The notes beneath the pieces were generated by a model. It ran no database searches, was not told the origin of the DNA, and worked only from the letters and a program-made list of their open reading frames with translations. Shown here in pieces: positions 1 to 9,261 of a stretch of DNA of 54,723 nt; positions within the stretch are counted from its first letter, which is position 1, and each line of letters begins with the position of its first letter. Both the position numbers and the translations under genes were made by a program. The DNA lies in NCBI RefSeq assembly GCF_001623075.1, contig NZ_LMCF01000211.1:1-54723 (forward strand). The letters run 5' to 3'. Source of the stretch: Pseudovibrio sp. Ad37 (GTDB taxonomy: Bacteria > Pseudomonadota > Alphaproteobacteria > Rhizobiales > Stappiaceae).

Positions 1-111
1 GCAGCAAGAAGTTATCAAGCACTGTGGCAGGCCGTAGGCCAAGTCTGCGACCTCTTCACAAAGCAAGAGTGCAACAACTTCTTCAAAACAGCTGGATACA
101 TGACCGATTAA
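1..111 (+). mobile_element. IS630-family transposase, C-terminal end (partial)
   Basis: Frame 1 is open from the first base to the TAA at 109-111 and encodes the last 36 residues of a protein. The pattern, with residues ALWQAVGQVCDLF followed by a QEC..FFK.AGY tail, matches the C-terminus of IS630-family DDE transposases, where a helix ending in an AGY motif closes the protein. The catalytic DDE core lies outside the window. The bases just after the stop probably hold the element's right terminal inverted repeat, but the other end is not available for comparison. The family is recognised from memory of the tail; the exact IS is unknown. Confidence 0.7.
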
Positions 112-492
112 ACGCGACAAGCTCTAGCACGAACAGGGAAGGGTTTCAGAACACAGATTGAAGCATCATTTAAGGCTAAAAATGTAAAATTAGGGGATGA
201 GCACCTTCAAGTGATTGAAGAAATCTTCGTTGACGAATTCAAAAAAGAACTCCCAGAACTGATGAAAGAAATCCGCACTCTCTCACTTGAGACCTATACG
301 GTTGAAGAACTTAAGAAAGCTCTTGAGTTACTGAGAACACCTGAAGGCCAGCGCTTTCAGAAAAAACAAGAAATGCTCATTCAAAAGCTCGTAATGATTA
401 GCGTGCAAAGTGGAATGAGGGCGGGCAAAAGAGCCCAACCGGCAATGGCAGATTACATGAAGGCACACGTTGTTCCTAAGCAAAGCAAATAA
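112..492 (+). pseudogene. DUF2059-like protein, 5' end lost next to the IS630 element
   Basis: The frame is open from 112 to the TAA at 490-492, with only a GTG at 211 as a usable internal start (93 aa from there). The residues before 211 (RTQIEASFKAKNV...) read as protein in the same style, so the gene probably began further upstream and lost its start and signal peptide to the adjacent IS630 element. The remaining part is acidic and helical with the YTVEELKKALELLRTPEGQRF pattern typical of the DUF2059 C-terminal domain of small exported proteins. Whether the GTG at 211 gives a translated product is unknown. Pseudogene status is inference from the truncation. Confidence 0.55.
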
Positions 493-518
493 GCAGATCA
501 TCAAAAGCAACAAGTCAA

Positions 519-550
519 AGACCTCCACCAGAGGTGGGGGGTTGTTTTGC
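519..550 (+). terminator. Hairpin after the DUF2059-like gene
   Basis: The arms acctccacc and ggtggggggt enclose a three-base loop and are followed by a T-rich stretch (tgttttg). It lies about 30 bases after the DUF2059-like stop codon. Confidence 0.5.
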
Positions 551-553
551 CTA

Positions 554-586
554 CAAAAAAAGGCCCCGGATCTCTCCGAGGCCTTT
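554..586 (-). terminator. Rho-independent terminator of gatCA
   Basis: Arms 559-570 and 575-586 (12 bp with one mismatch, loop tctc) are preceded on the plus strand by an A-run, giving a T tail on the minus strand. It lies 28 bases past the gatA stop, as expected for the gatC-gatA transcript. Confidence 0.85.
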
Positions 587-613
587 CTCATTTCATAGCA
601 GCAGCGCTGAGGC

Positions 614-2101
614 TTACTTGCTCCACCAGTTGGCGGAAGGTTCGAAGCGGCCAGCGGCTTGCTCAATCACTTCACCAACCTGGAACAGGGTGCCTTCGTC
701 GAATGGTTTACCGATCAGCTGCAGGCCCAGTGGCAGGCCGTCTTTGTTAAGGCCAGCTGGGATGGACATGCCCGGAACGCCAGCCATGTTAGCAGTCACG
801 GTAAACACGTCATTCATGTACATGGTCACTGGATCAGTGATCTCGCCTGGAGCAAAGGCAGCATCAGGAGTGGTCGGTGTCAGGATTGCATCCACACCGT
901 CCGTCCATGCATTGTCAAAGTCCTGCTTGATCAGGGTACGAACCTTCTGCGCTTTCAGGTAGTACGCATCGTAATAACCTGCAGACAGAACATAGGTGCC
1001 GATCATCACGCGGCGCTTCACTTCATCACCGAAGCCAGCTGCACGAGTGTTCTCATACATCTCTACAATGTCATTGCCCGGCACACGCAGACCGTAACGA
1101 ACACCATCATAACGCGCCAGGTTGGAAGACGCTTCCGCTGGTGCCACAATGTAATAAGCAGGCAAAGCGTATTTAGTGTGTGGCAGAGAAATCTCGACGA
1201 TCTCAGCGCCAGCTTCCTTCAGCCATGCAATACCCTGCTGCCAGAGTGCTTCAATCTCCTCTGGAATACCGTCCATGTGGTATTCTTTAGGAATACCGAT
1301 CTTCATGCCCTTGATGGACTTGCCGATGAAATCTTCATAGTTCGGCACAGGCGCATCAACAGAAGTGGTGTCTTTCGCATCAACAGAAGCCATGGACTTC
1401 AGCAGGATCGCGTTGTCACGCACGGTACGGCCAATTGGACCAGCCTGATCCAATGAGGACGCAAACGCAACCATGCCCCAACGAGAGCAGCGGCCATAGG
1501 TTGGCTTGATGCCAACAGTACCGGTCAGTGCCGCAGGCTGACGAATGGAACCACCGGTATCAGAAGCTGTTGCCGCCGCACAAAGATGTGCAGCAACGGC
1601 AGAAGCGGAACCACCAGAAGACCCACCAGGAACCAGCGCAGTCTCAGTGCCATTGCGGCGCCAAGGGTTCACAACATTGCCGTAAAAAGAAGTCTCGTTG
1701 GAAGAGCCCATCGCGAACTCGTCCATGTTCAGCTTACCCAGCATCACAGCACCGTCGTCAAACAGGTTCTGCGTAACAGTGGACTCGTACTCAGGCTTGA
1801 AGCCATCGAGGATATGAGAACACGCCTGAGTGTGAACACCTTTGGTCGCGTAAAGGTCTTTAATGCCGAGAGGAATACCTTCCAGCGGACGCGCCTCGCC
1901 AGCAGCGATTTTTGCGTCAGACGCTTTGGCCTGCTCACGCGCAATATCACCAGTCACAGCAATATACGCATTAAGCGCCTCATTGCCGGACTCGATAGCA
2001 CCAAGATAGCTCTCAGTCAGTTCAGTTGCAGTAAAATCACGGGCAGCAAGCTTGTCGCGCGCCTCAGCGATCGTCAGTTTGGTAAGATCAGTCACAGTCA
2101 T
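614..2101 (-). CDS. gatA: Asp/Glu-tRNA(Asn/Gln) amidotransferase subunit A
   Basis: Glutaminase-type amidase subunit of GatCAB, which converts misacylated Glu-tRNA(Gln) or Asp-tRNA(Asn) to the correctly charged tRNA, using ammonia released from glutamine. The 495-residue length is normal. The amidase signature is intact: Lys81 (GIKD), cis-Ser161 in the SSGGS segment, and nucleophile Ser185 in [12 protein letters not shown] at 2099-2101 is preceded by an AAGGA ribosome binding site. It lies 21 bases downstream of gatC and is surely cotranscribed with it. gatB is not in this window. The gene implies that the organism lacks a direct route for at least one of the two aminoacyl-tRNAs. Confidence 0.97.
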   Translation of the reverse strand: MTVTDLTKLTIAEARDKLAARDFTATELTESYLGAIESGNEALNAYIAVTGDIAREQAKASDAKIAAGEARPLEGIPLGIKDLYATKGVHTQACSHILDGFKPEYESTVTQNLFDDGAVMLGKLNMDEFAMGSSNETSFYGNVVNPWRRNGTETALVPGGSSGGSASAVAAHLCAAATASDTGGSIRQPAALTGTVGIKPTYGRCSRWGMVAFASSLDQAGPIGRTVRDNAILLKSMASVDAKDTTSVDAPVPNYEDFIGKSIKGMKIGIPKEYHMDGIPEEIEALWQQGIAWLKEAGAEIVEISLPHTKYALPAYYIVAPAEASSNLARYDGVRYGLRVPGNDIVEMYENTRAAGFGDEVKRRVMIGTYVLSAGYYDAYYLKAQKVRTLIKQDFDNAWTDGVDAILTPTTPDAAFAPGEITDPVTMYMNDVFTVTANMAGVPGMSIPAGLNKDGLPLGLQLIGKPFDEGTLFQVGEVIEQAAGRFEPSANWWSK

Positions 2102-2122
2102 TATCCTTGTGAAATCGGGCGC

Positions 2123-2410
2123 TTATTCAACAACTTTAGGCACGGTGAAGAAGTTGTCTTCATGCACTGGCGCGTTGGAAACGATCTTGTCCGCATAACC
2201 GCCATCGCTCTGGCCGTCAGCCCGCTTCTTCATGGTGGTTTCAACCACAGAGGTCATTGGCTCAACGCCGTCAACATTCACCTCATCCAGCTGCTCAACA
2301 AAACCAAGGATCGTGTTCAGCTCACCAGTCATTTTCTCCGCCTGCGCGTCATCAACCTTGATGCGCGCCAGACCGGCAACACGTTTTACGGTGTTCAGAT
2401 CAACCGACAT
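2123..2410 (-). CDS. gatC: Asp/Glu-tRNA(Asn/Gln) amidotransferase subunit C
   Basis: Small 95-aa subunit of GatCAB that wraps around GatA and stabilises its contact with GatB. The start [17 protein letters not shown] and the C-terminal segment with VEPMTSV are typical of GatC. It is the first gene of the gatC-gatA pair. An ATG at 2408-2410 is preceded by a GGAG-like site. The promoter must lie in 2411-2475, since a terminator for the upstream MFS gene sits at 2478-2513. Confidence 0.95.
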   Translation of the reverse strand: MSVDLNTVKRVAGLARIKVDDAQAEKMTGELNTILGFVEQLDEVNVDGVEPMTSVVETTMKKRADGQSDGGYADKIVSNAPVHEDNFFTVPKVVE

Positions 2411-2477
2411 GTTTCACTCCGAAATTACGGGGGCAAAAGACTGCCCGCCTCGAATTCATGGCAAAGAGCTATAAACA

Positions 2478-2513
2478 CAAAAAAACAGCAGAACAATCAC
2501 TGCCCTGCTGTTC
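2478..2513 (-). terminator. Terminator of the MFS gene
   Basis: On the minus strand the arms aacagcag and ctgctgtt (2484-2491 with 2505-2512) are followed by a run of seven T. It separates the MFS gene from gatC. Confidence 0.8.
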
Positions 2514-2554
2514 ATCCCTCATATTCTCTATATTACGGAACTAATCAGTACCGA

Positions 2555-3775
2555 TTATTGAGGAGCGTATGCAGGCAATCTCCCGCGAACGCCTGACACC
2601 ACCAACCACAACGCCAGACCTAGCAACAGCGGAAGCGCAGAAAGTGAAAGCCCTGCCCAGCCAACAGTGCTGAACAAAATACCCGTTGAAAGTGCACAGA
2701 TCGCAGACACCAAGGCCACGACTGAATCATTGGCTCCTTGAGCAAGCGGCGCATCTTCAGGTGCAACAACCTCAACCAAACGAGACGTCGCGCCGATAAA
2801 ACCAAAGTTCCAGCCAACACCCAGCAGGATCAAAGCCACATAGAAGGCCCAAATCTCAACACTCAGCGCACCAATCACACCAGCCCCAGCAAGCATCAAC
2901 AAACCCAGCACCATGACCGAGGTCGTTCCAATCCGGCGGATGATAAAGCCAGTAACAAAGCTCGGACCAAACATGGCAACCAAATGCCAGCGGATTACAT
3001 CGCTGGATTGACCAACAGAAAACCCACAATAGTCCATCGCAAGCGGTGTCGGAGACATCTGCATAGTCATGAAGCCAAAGGAAAGCCCGGCACACGCCGT
3101 CGCACTCCAGACAGCTGGTCGGCGCAGCACCTTCAAGGACGCAACAAACCCTTTGGTAGTCTGATCTTTCTTCAAAGCAGGTGGCAGGCTCAAACCAAGC
3201 ACAGGCAATGCGCCCACAACAGCAACACCTGCCAACGCCAGATAACTGCCCACAAACGGAATGACTCCGCCGAAATCTTTCACCACACCAACAAGGCTTG
3301 GGCCAAGCAGCGCAGAGAGCAACCCCATAGACATGCTTAGCGAGATCGCCATGGGCTTCCACTTTTCGCTGGCGCTATCAGACGCAGCAAACCGCATAAA
3401 AGTGTAGGCCGCCGTGGCAATGCCTAAAAGAACATGTCCAACAAGCAACACAACAAACTGATTGGAATAAAGCGCATAAACGCAGAGCAACGAACCGATA
3501 ATGCTCAGGACTACACCCAACAATATCCCGTTCCGACGCCCATACCGCCCCATAAACAGCGAGATAGGTGTAGCAAACAGAAAGTTACCAAACATCTGCA
3601 AGGCAAGCGGCACAGTTGCCATGCTGGGATGGGGCGCAAGATACGATCCTGCCAGAGCACTGATCGCAATCAGAATAGGCATCTTCATAGAAAGGATTGC
3701 TGTTGCAATCAAAATGAGCGGAAAATTGCGCGCCCTATAGGCAGTCCCCGGCTCCGCTACCTTTGAAAATTCCAT
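2555..3775 (-). CDS. MFS transporter
   Basis: A 406-residue polytopic inner-membrane protein with about 12 hydrophobic segments and a major-facilitator signature between helices 2 and 3 (MGRYGRRNGILLG). Family membership is clear. The substrate is not visible, but the size and the divergent regulator pair suggest a drug or metabolite exporter. ATG at 3775 follows a good GAGG site (GAGGAATTATA). It is transcribed away from the GlxA-like regulator at 3857, with about 80 bases between the two starts, so a shared control region is likely. Confidence 0.85.
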   Translation of the reverse strand: MEFSKVAEPGTAYRARNFPLILIATAILSMKMPILIAISALAGSYLAPHPSMATVPLALQMFGNFLFATPISLFMGRYGRRNGILLGVVLSIIGSLLCVYALYSNQFVVLLVGHVLLGIATAAYTFMRFAASDSASEKWKPMAISLSMSMGLLSALLGPSLVGVVKDFGGVIPFVGSYLALAGVAVVGALPVLGLSLPPALKKDQTTKGFVASLKVLRRPAVWSATACAGLSFGFMTMQMSPTPLAMDYCGFSVGQSSDVIRWHLVAMFGPSFVTGFIIRRIGTTSVMVLGLLMLAGAGVIGALSVEIWAFYVALILLGVGWNFGFIGATSRLVEVVAPEDAPLAQGANDSVVALVSAICALSTGILFSTVGWAGLSLSALPLLLGLALWLVVSGVRGRLPAYAPQ

Positions 3776-3856
3776 TATAATTCCTCGAAGAAACTTTGAC
3801 CTCCTTGAGATTACCCCCTACAACAATTGGCAGTTAGGACATTCAAGCTTCAAATC

Positions 3857-4822
3857 ATGCCAAACACACAAATCGAGCATTACCGTCATATAGATGCACT
3901 CGTGTATCACGGGATCAACCTTCTGGATCTGGCAGGCCCGATGCAGGCTTTCTGGACGGCAGACAGTTATCATCCCAAGTATAAGCTCAGAATTCTCTCT
4001 GTTGATGGTCAGCCGGTAGAAACCCAGCCCGGGATCAAAATCGCCGTTGATGGCAATATATCCGACTGGAACCCAGCCGCTGATCTTCTCATCCCCGGAG
4101 GGCGTGTCGATAAAGAGCTGGGCAGCAGTACCCTTCGCTCGCTTCTTCAAAAAGCTGCAGCAAGAACGAACGGAGAGCGCATCATCTCCATCTGCTCCGG
4201 CGCACTTATTCTGGCAGACGCTGGCATTTTAGATGGCAAGCAAGCCAGCACTCATTGGAGCCGCGCTTCCACAGCACAAACAGAGTTCCCAAATGTGAAC
4301 TGGCAGCTCAACCAACTCTTCGTCAATGCAGGCAATGTCTACAGCTCTGCAGGTGTCACTGCAGGCATCGACCTGACCTTGCACCTCATCGAGCAAGATC
4401 TGGGAGCTGCGATCTCACTGAAGACCGCGCAGGAGCTGGTGGTCTATCTGCGTCGCAACGGGGGGCAAGCCCAGTTCTCCTCCGCCCTTTCCCTGCAAGC
4501 CGCCGGTCAATCCAACATCGCAAAACTCTCAGAGATCATTCTGTCAGAGCCGGAAGCTGACTGGACCATCGAGAACATGGCAAAATCAGCTGGTGTCTCC
4601 ACGCGCACCCTGCACCGCCGCCTGAAAGAAGATATTGGCGCAACCCCAGCTCAGTTCGTAGAGCGTCTTCGGTTGGATCTTGCCAGAACAGCCCTTCTCA
4701 AACGCAGCTCCATCAAACAGGCAGCTCATTTGTCCGGCTTTGGCCATATCCAAAACCTGCGCCGCGCCTTCCAACGCAACTTCGGCATCACACCCTCTGA
4801 ATATGTAGAGAGGTTTTCCTGA
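3857..4822 (+). CDS. GlxA-like AraC-family transcriptional regulator (DJ-1/PfpI plus HTH)
   Basis: A 321-aa regulator with two domains. Residues ~8-185 form a DJ-1/PfpI (class I amidotransferase-like) sensor fold, with the nucleophile-elbow-like segment IISICSGALILADAGILDG and then ASTHW. Residues ~220-321 form an AraC-type double helix-turn-helix (GVSTRTLHRRLKEDIGATP and the final FGHIQNLRRAFQRNFGITP). ATG at 3857 is chosen; the frame extends to a TTG at 3827, but that lies in the promoter region. It is divergent from the MFS gene and its stop overlaps the start of the TetR gene (TGATG), so the two regulators are translationally coupled. The inducer is unknown. Confidence 0.9.
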   Translation: MPNTQIEHYRHIDALVYHGINLLDLAGPMQAFWTADSYHPKYKLRILSVDGQPVETQPGIKIAVDGNISDWNPAADLLIPGGRVDKELGSSTLRSLLQKAAARTNGERIISICSGALILADAGILDGKQASTHWSRASTAQTEFPNVNWQLNQLFVNAGNVYSSAGVTAGIDLTLHLIEQDLGAAISLKTAQELVVYLRRNGGQAQFSSALSLQAAGQSNIAKLSEIILSEPEADWTIENMAKSAGVSTRTLHRRLKEDIGATPAQFVERLRLDLARTALLKRSSIKQAAHLSGFGHIQNLRRAFQRNFGITPSEYVERFS

Positions 4823-5373
4823 TGCCCGAGACAACCACACCACGAGGCCGACCACAAAACAGTGAGCTTACCCGCCAGATCCTGACCACAACGCTCAATG
4901 CGCTTGCAGCGGGCGGATATCATGGAACCTCAACGCAGCAAATTGCAGATGCGACAGGCACGTCCAAACAAGCGCTTTATCGCCGCTGGAAGAATAAAGC
5001 CGTCTTGGCACTCGAAACCCTCCGCTACGGGTTCCGACAAGTGCCACCCACCTATCCCGGTATGTCCTCTTTTCACAATGATCTGCTGGAAGCCACCTCA
5101 GGCACCCTCAACGCCCTACACGAAACCCCGCTAGGCACCGCATGGCTCGCCTTGCTCTCAGAACCTTCGTTAGCGGAGGAACTTTCCCTCATTGAAGGCG
5201 AACAGCGCACGCACTTCAGACAGATTTTCGTCTACTGGAATACCACTGCAACCATGGAGACAAGCATCGACCAACTGCTCGGTTTTGTGTTTTTCACCAG
5301 CCTCGTTCGCAGGAGAAAACCGACACTACGGGAAATTACCGAGTTAATTCAGAGCATTACAAGCCGATCATAA
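4822..5373 (+). CDS. TetR/AcrR-family transcriptional regulator
   Basis: A 183-aa protein with an N-terminal TetR helix-turn-helix (residues ~14-60: ILTTTLNALAAGGYHGTS, then QQIADATGTSKQALYRRW). The C-terminal ligand domain looks like the TetR_C type found in small AcrR-like repressors. It starts on the A of the upstream gene's TGA stop (4820-4822), so it is coupled to the GlxA-like regulator. Two regulators in one operon facing an MFS gene suggests joint control of efflux. The ligand cannot be inferred. Confidence 0.9.
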   Translation: MPETTTPRGRPQNSELTRQILTTTLNALAAGGYHGTSTQQIADATGTSKQALYRRWKNKAVLALETLRYGFRQVPPTYPGMSSFHNDLLEATSGTLNALHETPLGTAWLALLSEPSLAEELSLIEGEQRTHFRQIFVYWNTTATMETSIDQLLGFVFFTSLVRRRKPTLREITELIQSITSRS

Positions 5374-5562
5374 AAAATCAAAGCCGCTCTCCTCTTGGTG
5401 AAGACACTTGATTGGCACTTGTACACCCTCCTGGGGCAAGAAGATTGGGCCTCGCAAGAACGGGCAATTTCCGCAGGCCGAGGTTGTCGAACAAACAAAG
5501 CATTCTTCCTGACCAGGTTTTGTTTGTCCGGCGAAATTCATTGTTTCATTGAGGGTAATATA

Positions 5563-6036
5563 ATGAAAATCAAATCTATCGCTGTTGCAGCGGCTATTGC
5601 AGGTGCTGCCCTGTCCGCAAGCACATTCGGCGCATTCGCTGATGAAATCTCGACCTACACCTCTGGTGGTTATGCGATTGGTGGCACCGATCCTGTTGCA
5701 TACTTCACACAAAACAAGCCTGTTCAGGGTAAAGCTGAATTCACCGCACAGTACGACGGCGTAACCTGGAAATTCTCCAGCGCTGAAAACCGCGACAAGT
5801 TCGTTGCAGAACCAGCAAAGTTTGCTCCGCAGTACGGTGGCTGGTGTGCAGTTGGTGCTTCCTTCGGCAGCAAGCTTGAAACCAAGCCTGAGCTTTGGGA
5901 CATCGTTGACGGTAAGCTCTACCTCAATGCCCACGATGGTGCAGTAAAGCGCATGCAGTCCCGCACAATCGAAACAATCACCAATGCAGACACAAACTGG
6001 GTTGAGATCCGCGACGTGCCAGCAGACAAACTCTAA
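5563..6036 (+). CDS. Secreted YHS-domain protein (copy 1)
   Basis: A 157-aa exported protein. Residues 1-26 are a clear Sec signal peptide (MKIKSIAVAAAIAGAALSA, cleavage after AFA). The mature part is a YHS-type domain: GYAIGGTDPVAYFTQNKPV, a TWKFSSAENRDKF core and YGGWCAVGASFG with a conserved cysteine. YHS domains often occur in metal-handling proteins; the exact role here is unknown. ATG 5563 is chosen because a GAGGG site lies 7 bases upstream and the signal peptide starts there; the frame is open further upstream but unconvincing. A paralogue of identical length follows after a terminator. Confidence 0.88.
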   Translation: MKIKSIAVAAAIAGAALSASTFGAFADEISTYTSGGYAIGGTDPVAYFTQNKPVQGKAEFTAQYDGVTWKFSSAENRDKFVAEPAKFAPQYGGWCAVGASFGSKLETKPELWDIVDGKLYLNAHDGAVKRMQSRTIETITNADTNWVEIRDVPADKL

Positions 6037-6429
6037 GTTTCCTTCAGTGCATATGCCGCAATAGGCGATGCCTAGCGCCTATTCCGACATCTCCCCAAAT
6101 CTCATGGTGGCATATGTATTGAGCCCTAGAGAAAGCCGCAGATTTCTGCGGCTTTCTTTCGTTTAGGGCACCCATTCGCTCAAAGCACACATAAACGAAA
6201 CTAACGCTGCATTTACAACGAGTTGCACATCTTGAAATGCACTTTGCAGCGAGTAAACCTTCCCCTCACAACCACTTCTCAAAACGGTGATGAAGCGTTA
6301 TTGGCCTTCAAATAGGTATTCACGCATAGTGTTTTCAGAACATAGATAAAAACCAGTGGTTCCCCCTAATCAACTGGTAAACGAAACAAGCCAGACTTGG
6401 CTTCAATGATCAGTCCGAAGGAGTTGCCC
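6037..6429. other. Intergenic region between the YHS paralogues
   Basis: About 390 bases without a gene. It contains the terminator at 6131-6160 and, after it, an AT-rich stretch (6160-6400) that must hold the promoter of the second YHS gene. No other structure stood out. Confidence 0.6.
6131..6160 (+). terminator. Terminator of YHS copy 1
   Basis: A perfect 11-bp stem (gaaagccgcag / ctgcggctttc) with loop attt, followed by tttcgttt. Confidence 0.9.
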
Positions 6430-6903
6430 ATGCCGATCAAATCTTCAGTTCTTGCAGTTGGACTAGCACTGTCAGCACTTGTAACTGTTCCGATGACGGC
6501 AATGGCCGATGACGTAACCAACTTCGTTGAAGAAGGCTACGCAATCAAAGGAACTGATCCGGTCGCTTATTTCACTGAAGGCAAGCCAGTCCCAGGCAAA
6601 AAAGAGTATTCCACGCAGTATCAGGACGTAACATGGCTGTTCTCTTCTGCTGAAAATCTCGACAAGTTCAAAAAGGATCCAACCAAGTACGCGCCTCAGT
6701 ATGGCGGTTGGTGTGCAACTGGTGTGAGCTTCGGAGTAAAAATTCCGATCCAGCCAGAGCAATGGAAGATCGTTGACGGCAAACTTTACCTGAATGCCCA
6801 TGCAGGTGCACAGCGTCACTTCCTGAAAGACCCGAACGCTTCCATCGCCCGGGCAAATGAAAACTGGCCAACAATCATACACACGCCAGAAGCAGACCTT
6901 TAA
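6430..6903 (+). CDS. Secreted YHS-domain protein (copy 2)
   Basis: A second 157-aa exported YHS protein, clearly a tandem duplicate of the gene at 5563: same length, the same GTDPVAYFTEGKPV and YAPQYGGWCATGVSFG segments, and a similar signal peptide (residues 1-24, ending AMA). ATG 6430 is selected by a strong AAGGAG ribosome binding site at 6418-6423. The copies differ mainly in the signal peptide and the C-terminal 25 residues (HFLKDPNASIARANENW here). Each copy has its own terminator, so they may be regulated separately. The function is unassigned. Confidence 0.88.
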   Translation: MPIKSSVLAVGLALSALVTVPMTAMADDVTNFVEEGYAIKGTDPVAYFTEGKPVPGKKEYSTQYQDVTWLFSSAENLDKFKKDPTKYAPQYGGWCATGVSFGVKIPIQPEQWKIVDGKLYLNAHAGAQRHFLKDPNASIARANENWPTIIHTPEADL

Positions 6904-7017
6904 GCGAACCCCACCCAAGCTCCCTTGAAGGCCATTCAAGCTACGCGTGCCCCCAACTAAGCGTAGCTCCCGCGGTGAAAGCAAAAAAACGCGGAATGTG
7001 TCCCTTTCAAACTTTAA

Positions 7018-7046
7018 AGGCCTCAGTTCATGCTGAGGCTTTTTCT
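7018..7046 (+). terminator. Terminator of YHS copy 2
   Basis: Arms cctcag (7021-7026) and ctgagg (7033-7038) plus flanking pairs, followed by a T-run (ctttttc). It lies in the convergent gap with the UPF0173 gene. Confidence 0.75.
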
Positions 7047-7072
7047 TGTCCCAGTAACAAAAATCGACGCAG

Positions 7073-7810
7073 CTATGAAGCAGCAACACTGTTATTGACT
7101 GTCACCGTCTCCCCTGGCTTCAGTTTAGCCACCCGAAACGCATCATCCTCCATGCATTCGGTAAACTGATCTGCGCTTTGGTCTAAAATTGGGAAGGTAC
7201 CGTAGTGGCACGGAATGATGGTTTGAAACTCGAAGAACCTCTGACATGCCATCGATGCGGTGCGAGCGCCCATGGTGAACCGATCCCCGATCGGCACAAT
7301 CCCAATCTGGGGCCGGTAAATCTCGTTGATCAACTCCATATCAGAGAAGATATCCGTATCACCCATATGTAACAGTGTTGGCTCATCCTCAGCCATCACC
7401 ACAACGCCCGCCGGATTGCCCAGATACACATCCGCAACGCAGCCTTCACTATCAAACGAACAGGCAGAACTGTGCACTGCATTGATAAGCGCCACACCAA
7501 ACGCCCCCATGTTCACGCAGCCGCCATGGTTCATAGGATTGATCTTCTCAATACCTTTGTCCTGCGCCCACATACAGATTTCCCAGTTCGCCGTAAGCGT
7601 TGCACCAGTCGCTTTCAAAATATCGATGGTATCGCCCACATGATCATCATGGCCGTGAGTCAGCAGAACATGATCAACACCTTCACTCACCTGCTCCACA
7701 CTCATCTCTGCCGGAAAGCTCGGGTTGCCAGACAAGAACGGGTCAATCAGAAGCGTTGCCCCTGGAATGTAAACCTTGAAAGCAGAATGGCCCAGAAACT
7801 GTAAATCCAT
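7073..7810 (-). CDS. UPF0173 metal-dependent hydrolase (metallo-beta-lactamase fold)
   Basis: A 245-aa protein starting MDLQFLGHSAFKV. The metal motif HxHxDH is intact (LLTHGHDDHVGD, residues ~51-62), with further ligands in the NAVHSS, HMGDTD and PCHYGT segments, as in the UPF0173 (YtkL-like) family. The substrate is unknown. ATG at 7810 is chosen because family members start there and a GGGGGA site precedes it; the frame could run upstream to 7900, but the extra 30 residues resemble no family member. It stands alone, facing the YHS genes. Confidence 0.9.
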   Translation of the reverse strand: MDLQFLGHSAFKVYIPGATLLIDPFLSGNPSFPAEMSVEQVSEGVDHVLLTHGHDDHVGDTIDILKATGATLTANWEICMWAQDKGIEKINPMNHGGCVNMGAFGVALINAVHSSACSFDSEGCVADVYLGNPAGVVVMAEDEPTLLHMGDTDIFSDMELINEIYRPQIGIVPIGDRFTMGARTASMACQRFFEFQTIIPCHYGTFPILDQSADQFTECMEDDAFRVAKLKPGETVTVNNSVAAS

Positions 7811-7942
7811 ACTACCAATCCCCCAATGCGGAGCGCCGAAACGCGGCACATCCGTGATACCGAAAATATTATCTAAACTAGTAGGAATTTGGTTACACAA
7901 CCCTTAAATGTAACCGGACACTGGCAAAACTCCGATAATGCC

Positions 7943-8632
7943 CTAGGAGATCTTCCAGTCAATCTCTGCAATACCATGTTCTTTCAGGTAGGCATTCGTT
8001 TTGGAAAATGGAGCCGACCCGATAAAGCCGCGCCGTGCCGACAACGGCGATGGATGGGCACTCATCAAAACCAGATGCTTACTCTCATCAATCAGATCCA
8101 GCTTCTTCTGTGCATGCGCGCCCCAGAGGATAAACACCAGATGCTCTCGTGCCTCGGACAAGCCCTTGATCGCAGCATCTGTAAACGGCGCCCACCCTTT
8201 CTTGGCATGAGACCCGGCCTTGGCTTCCTCCACACTCAAAGACGTGTTGAGCAGCAAAACACCCTGCTCCGCCCAATGCGTTAAACACCCATGAGTTGCT
8301 GGCGCTAAGCCAAGGTCACTCTCCAACTCCTTGTAGATATTGCGAAGCGACGGCGGTAGTTTCACGCCTTTGCGAACTGAGAAAGAAAGTCCATGTGCCT
8401 GCCCTTCCCCGTGGTAGGGATCTTGCCCAAGAATGACAACACGCACATCACTCAGAGCAGCTGCATTAAAGGCAGCGTAGCAGTCAGCTGTCGGAGGATA
8501 AATGGTCTTACCTTCCGCTTCCTCAGCATCCAGAAAGGCCTGGAGTTTCTGAAAGTAGGGTTTATCCATTTCAGGAGCCAGAATGCCCTGCCATCCCTCT
8601 TCAAACTGCACTTGCATCACGCCTATATCCAC
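7943..8632 (-). CDS. ung: Uracil-DNA glycosylase
   Basis: Family 1 UDG, 229 aa, which removes uracil from DNA and starts base excision repair. The water-activating motif GQDPYHG (Asp71) is intact, as is the DNA-intercalating loop HPSPLSARRGF near residue 194. The LLLNTSLSVEEAKAGSH segment is family-typical. ATG at 8632 is used; a second in-frame ATG at 8617 (MQVQFEEGW) is equally plausible. It is monocistronic and divergent from ruvX. Confidence 0.96.
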   Translation of the reverse strand: MDIGVMQVQFEEGWQGILAPEMDKPYFQKLQAFLDAEEAEGKTIYPPTADCYAAFNAAALSDVRVVILGQDPYHGEGQAHGLSFSVRKGVKLPPSLRNIYKELESDLGLAPATHGCLTHWAEQGVLLLNTSLSVEEAKAGSHAKKGWAPFTDAAIKGLSEAREHLVFILWGAHAQKKLDLIDESKHLVLMSAHPSPLSARRGFIGSAPFSKTNAYLKEHGIAEIDWKIS

Positions 8633-8763
8633 CTGCTCAATCGTCTTGCACCCTTACCTTTATCAGAACAGCTGTCGCACAGTTCAGCAGGAAACAGCAT
8701 GTCCCCGAGAAAAATATAGATTACCTGCTTGGCGTTGCTCTCAAGCCGTGCTAACCCGCCGCC

Positions 8764-9261
8764 ATGGCAAATGATCCCTCACTTTCTCTCGAAGATTTCT
8801 GCGACGCGCTTTATGATGATGACCGCTTGATTGGTATCGATCTTGGCAGCAAGACCATTGGTTTGGCACTGACTGATTCAGGTCGGCAGATTGCATCTCC
8901 GCTGGAGACCATCAAGCGCAAGAAGTTTACGCAGGATGTCGAACGTCTGCTGGATCTTTGTAAGGAACACAGCGTCTTTGGCCTCGTGATTGGCCTGCCG
9001 CTCAACATGGATGGCACCGAGGGCCCACGCTGTCAGGCGACCCGCGCGTTTGTGCGCAACCTTGCCCAGAAAACGGAAATCCCAATCACCTACTGGGACG
9101 AGCGTCTCTCCACCGCTGCAGTCACACGCACACTTATCGAAGCAGACCGTTCCCGCGCCCGCCGAGCCGAGCTGGTCGACAAGATGGCTGCCTCCTACAT
9201 CCTGCAGGGCTTCCTGGACCGCATCAACTATGGCGGCACCTCTCTCTTTGAGGACGAGTAG
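8764..9261 (+). CDS. ruvX: YqgF/RuvX-type Holliday junction resolvase-like nuclease
   Basis: A 165-aa YqgF-fold protein (RNase H-like). The first catalytic Asp lies in [15 protein letters not shown] (~21-35). The [13 protein letters not shown] segment and the [10 protein letters not shown] motif with conserved acidic residues follow, then a [15 protein letters not shown] helix. YqgF proteins process pre-16S rRNA 5' ends and have been proposed as an alternative Holliday junction resolvase. No strong ribosome binding site is seen before the ATG. It is divergent from ung and followed by the AEC transporter after about 170 bases. Confidence 0.93.
   Translation: MANDPSLSLEDFCDALYDDDRLIGIDLGSKTIGLALTDSGRQIASPLETIKRKKFTQDVERLLDLCKEHSVFGLVIGLPLNMDGTEGPRCQATRAFVRNLAQKTEIPITYWDERLSTAAVTRTLIEADRSRARRAELVDKMAASYILQGFLDRINYGGTSLFEDE

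Noticed and set aside
614-2101. Long plus-strand open frames over gatA, rnr, topA and pyrB
   Set aside because: They are antisense frames of well-identified genes without family patterns or ribosome binding sites.
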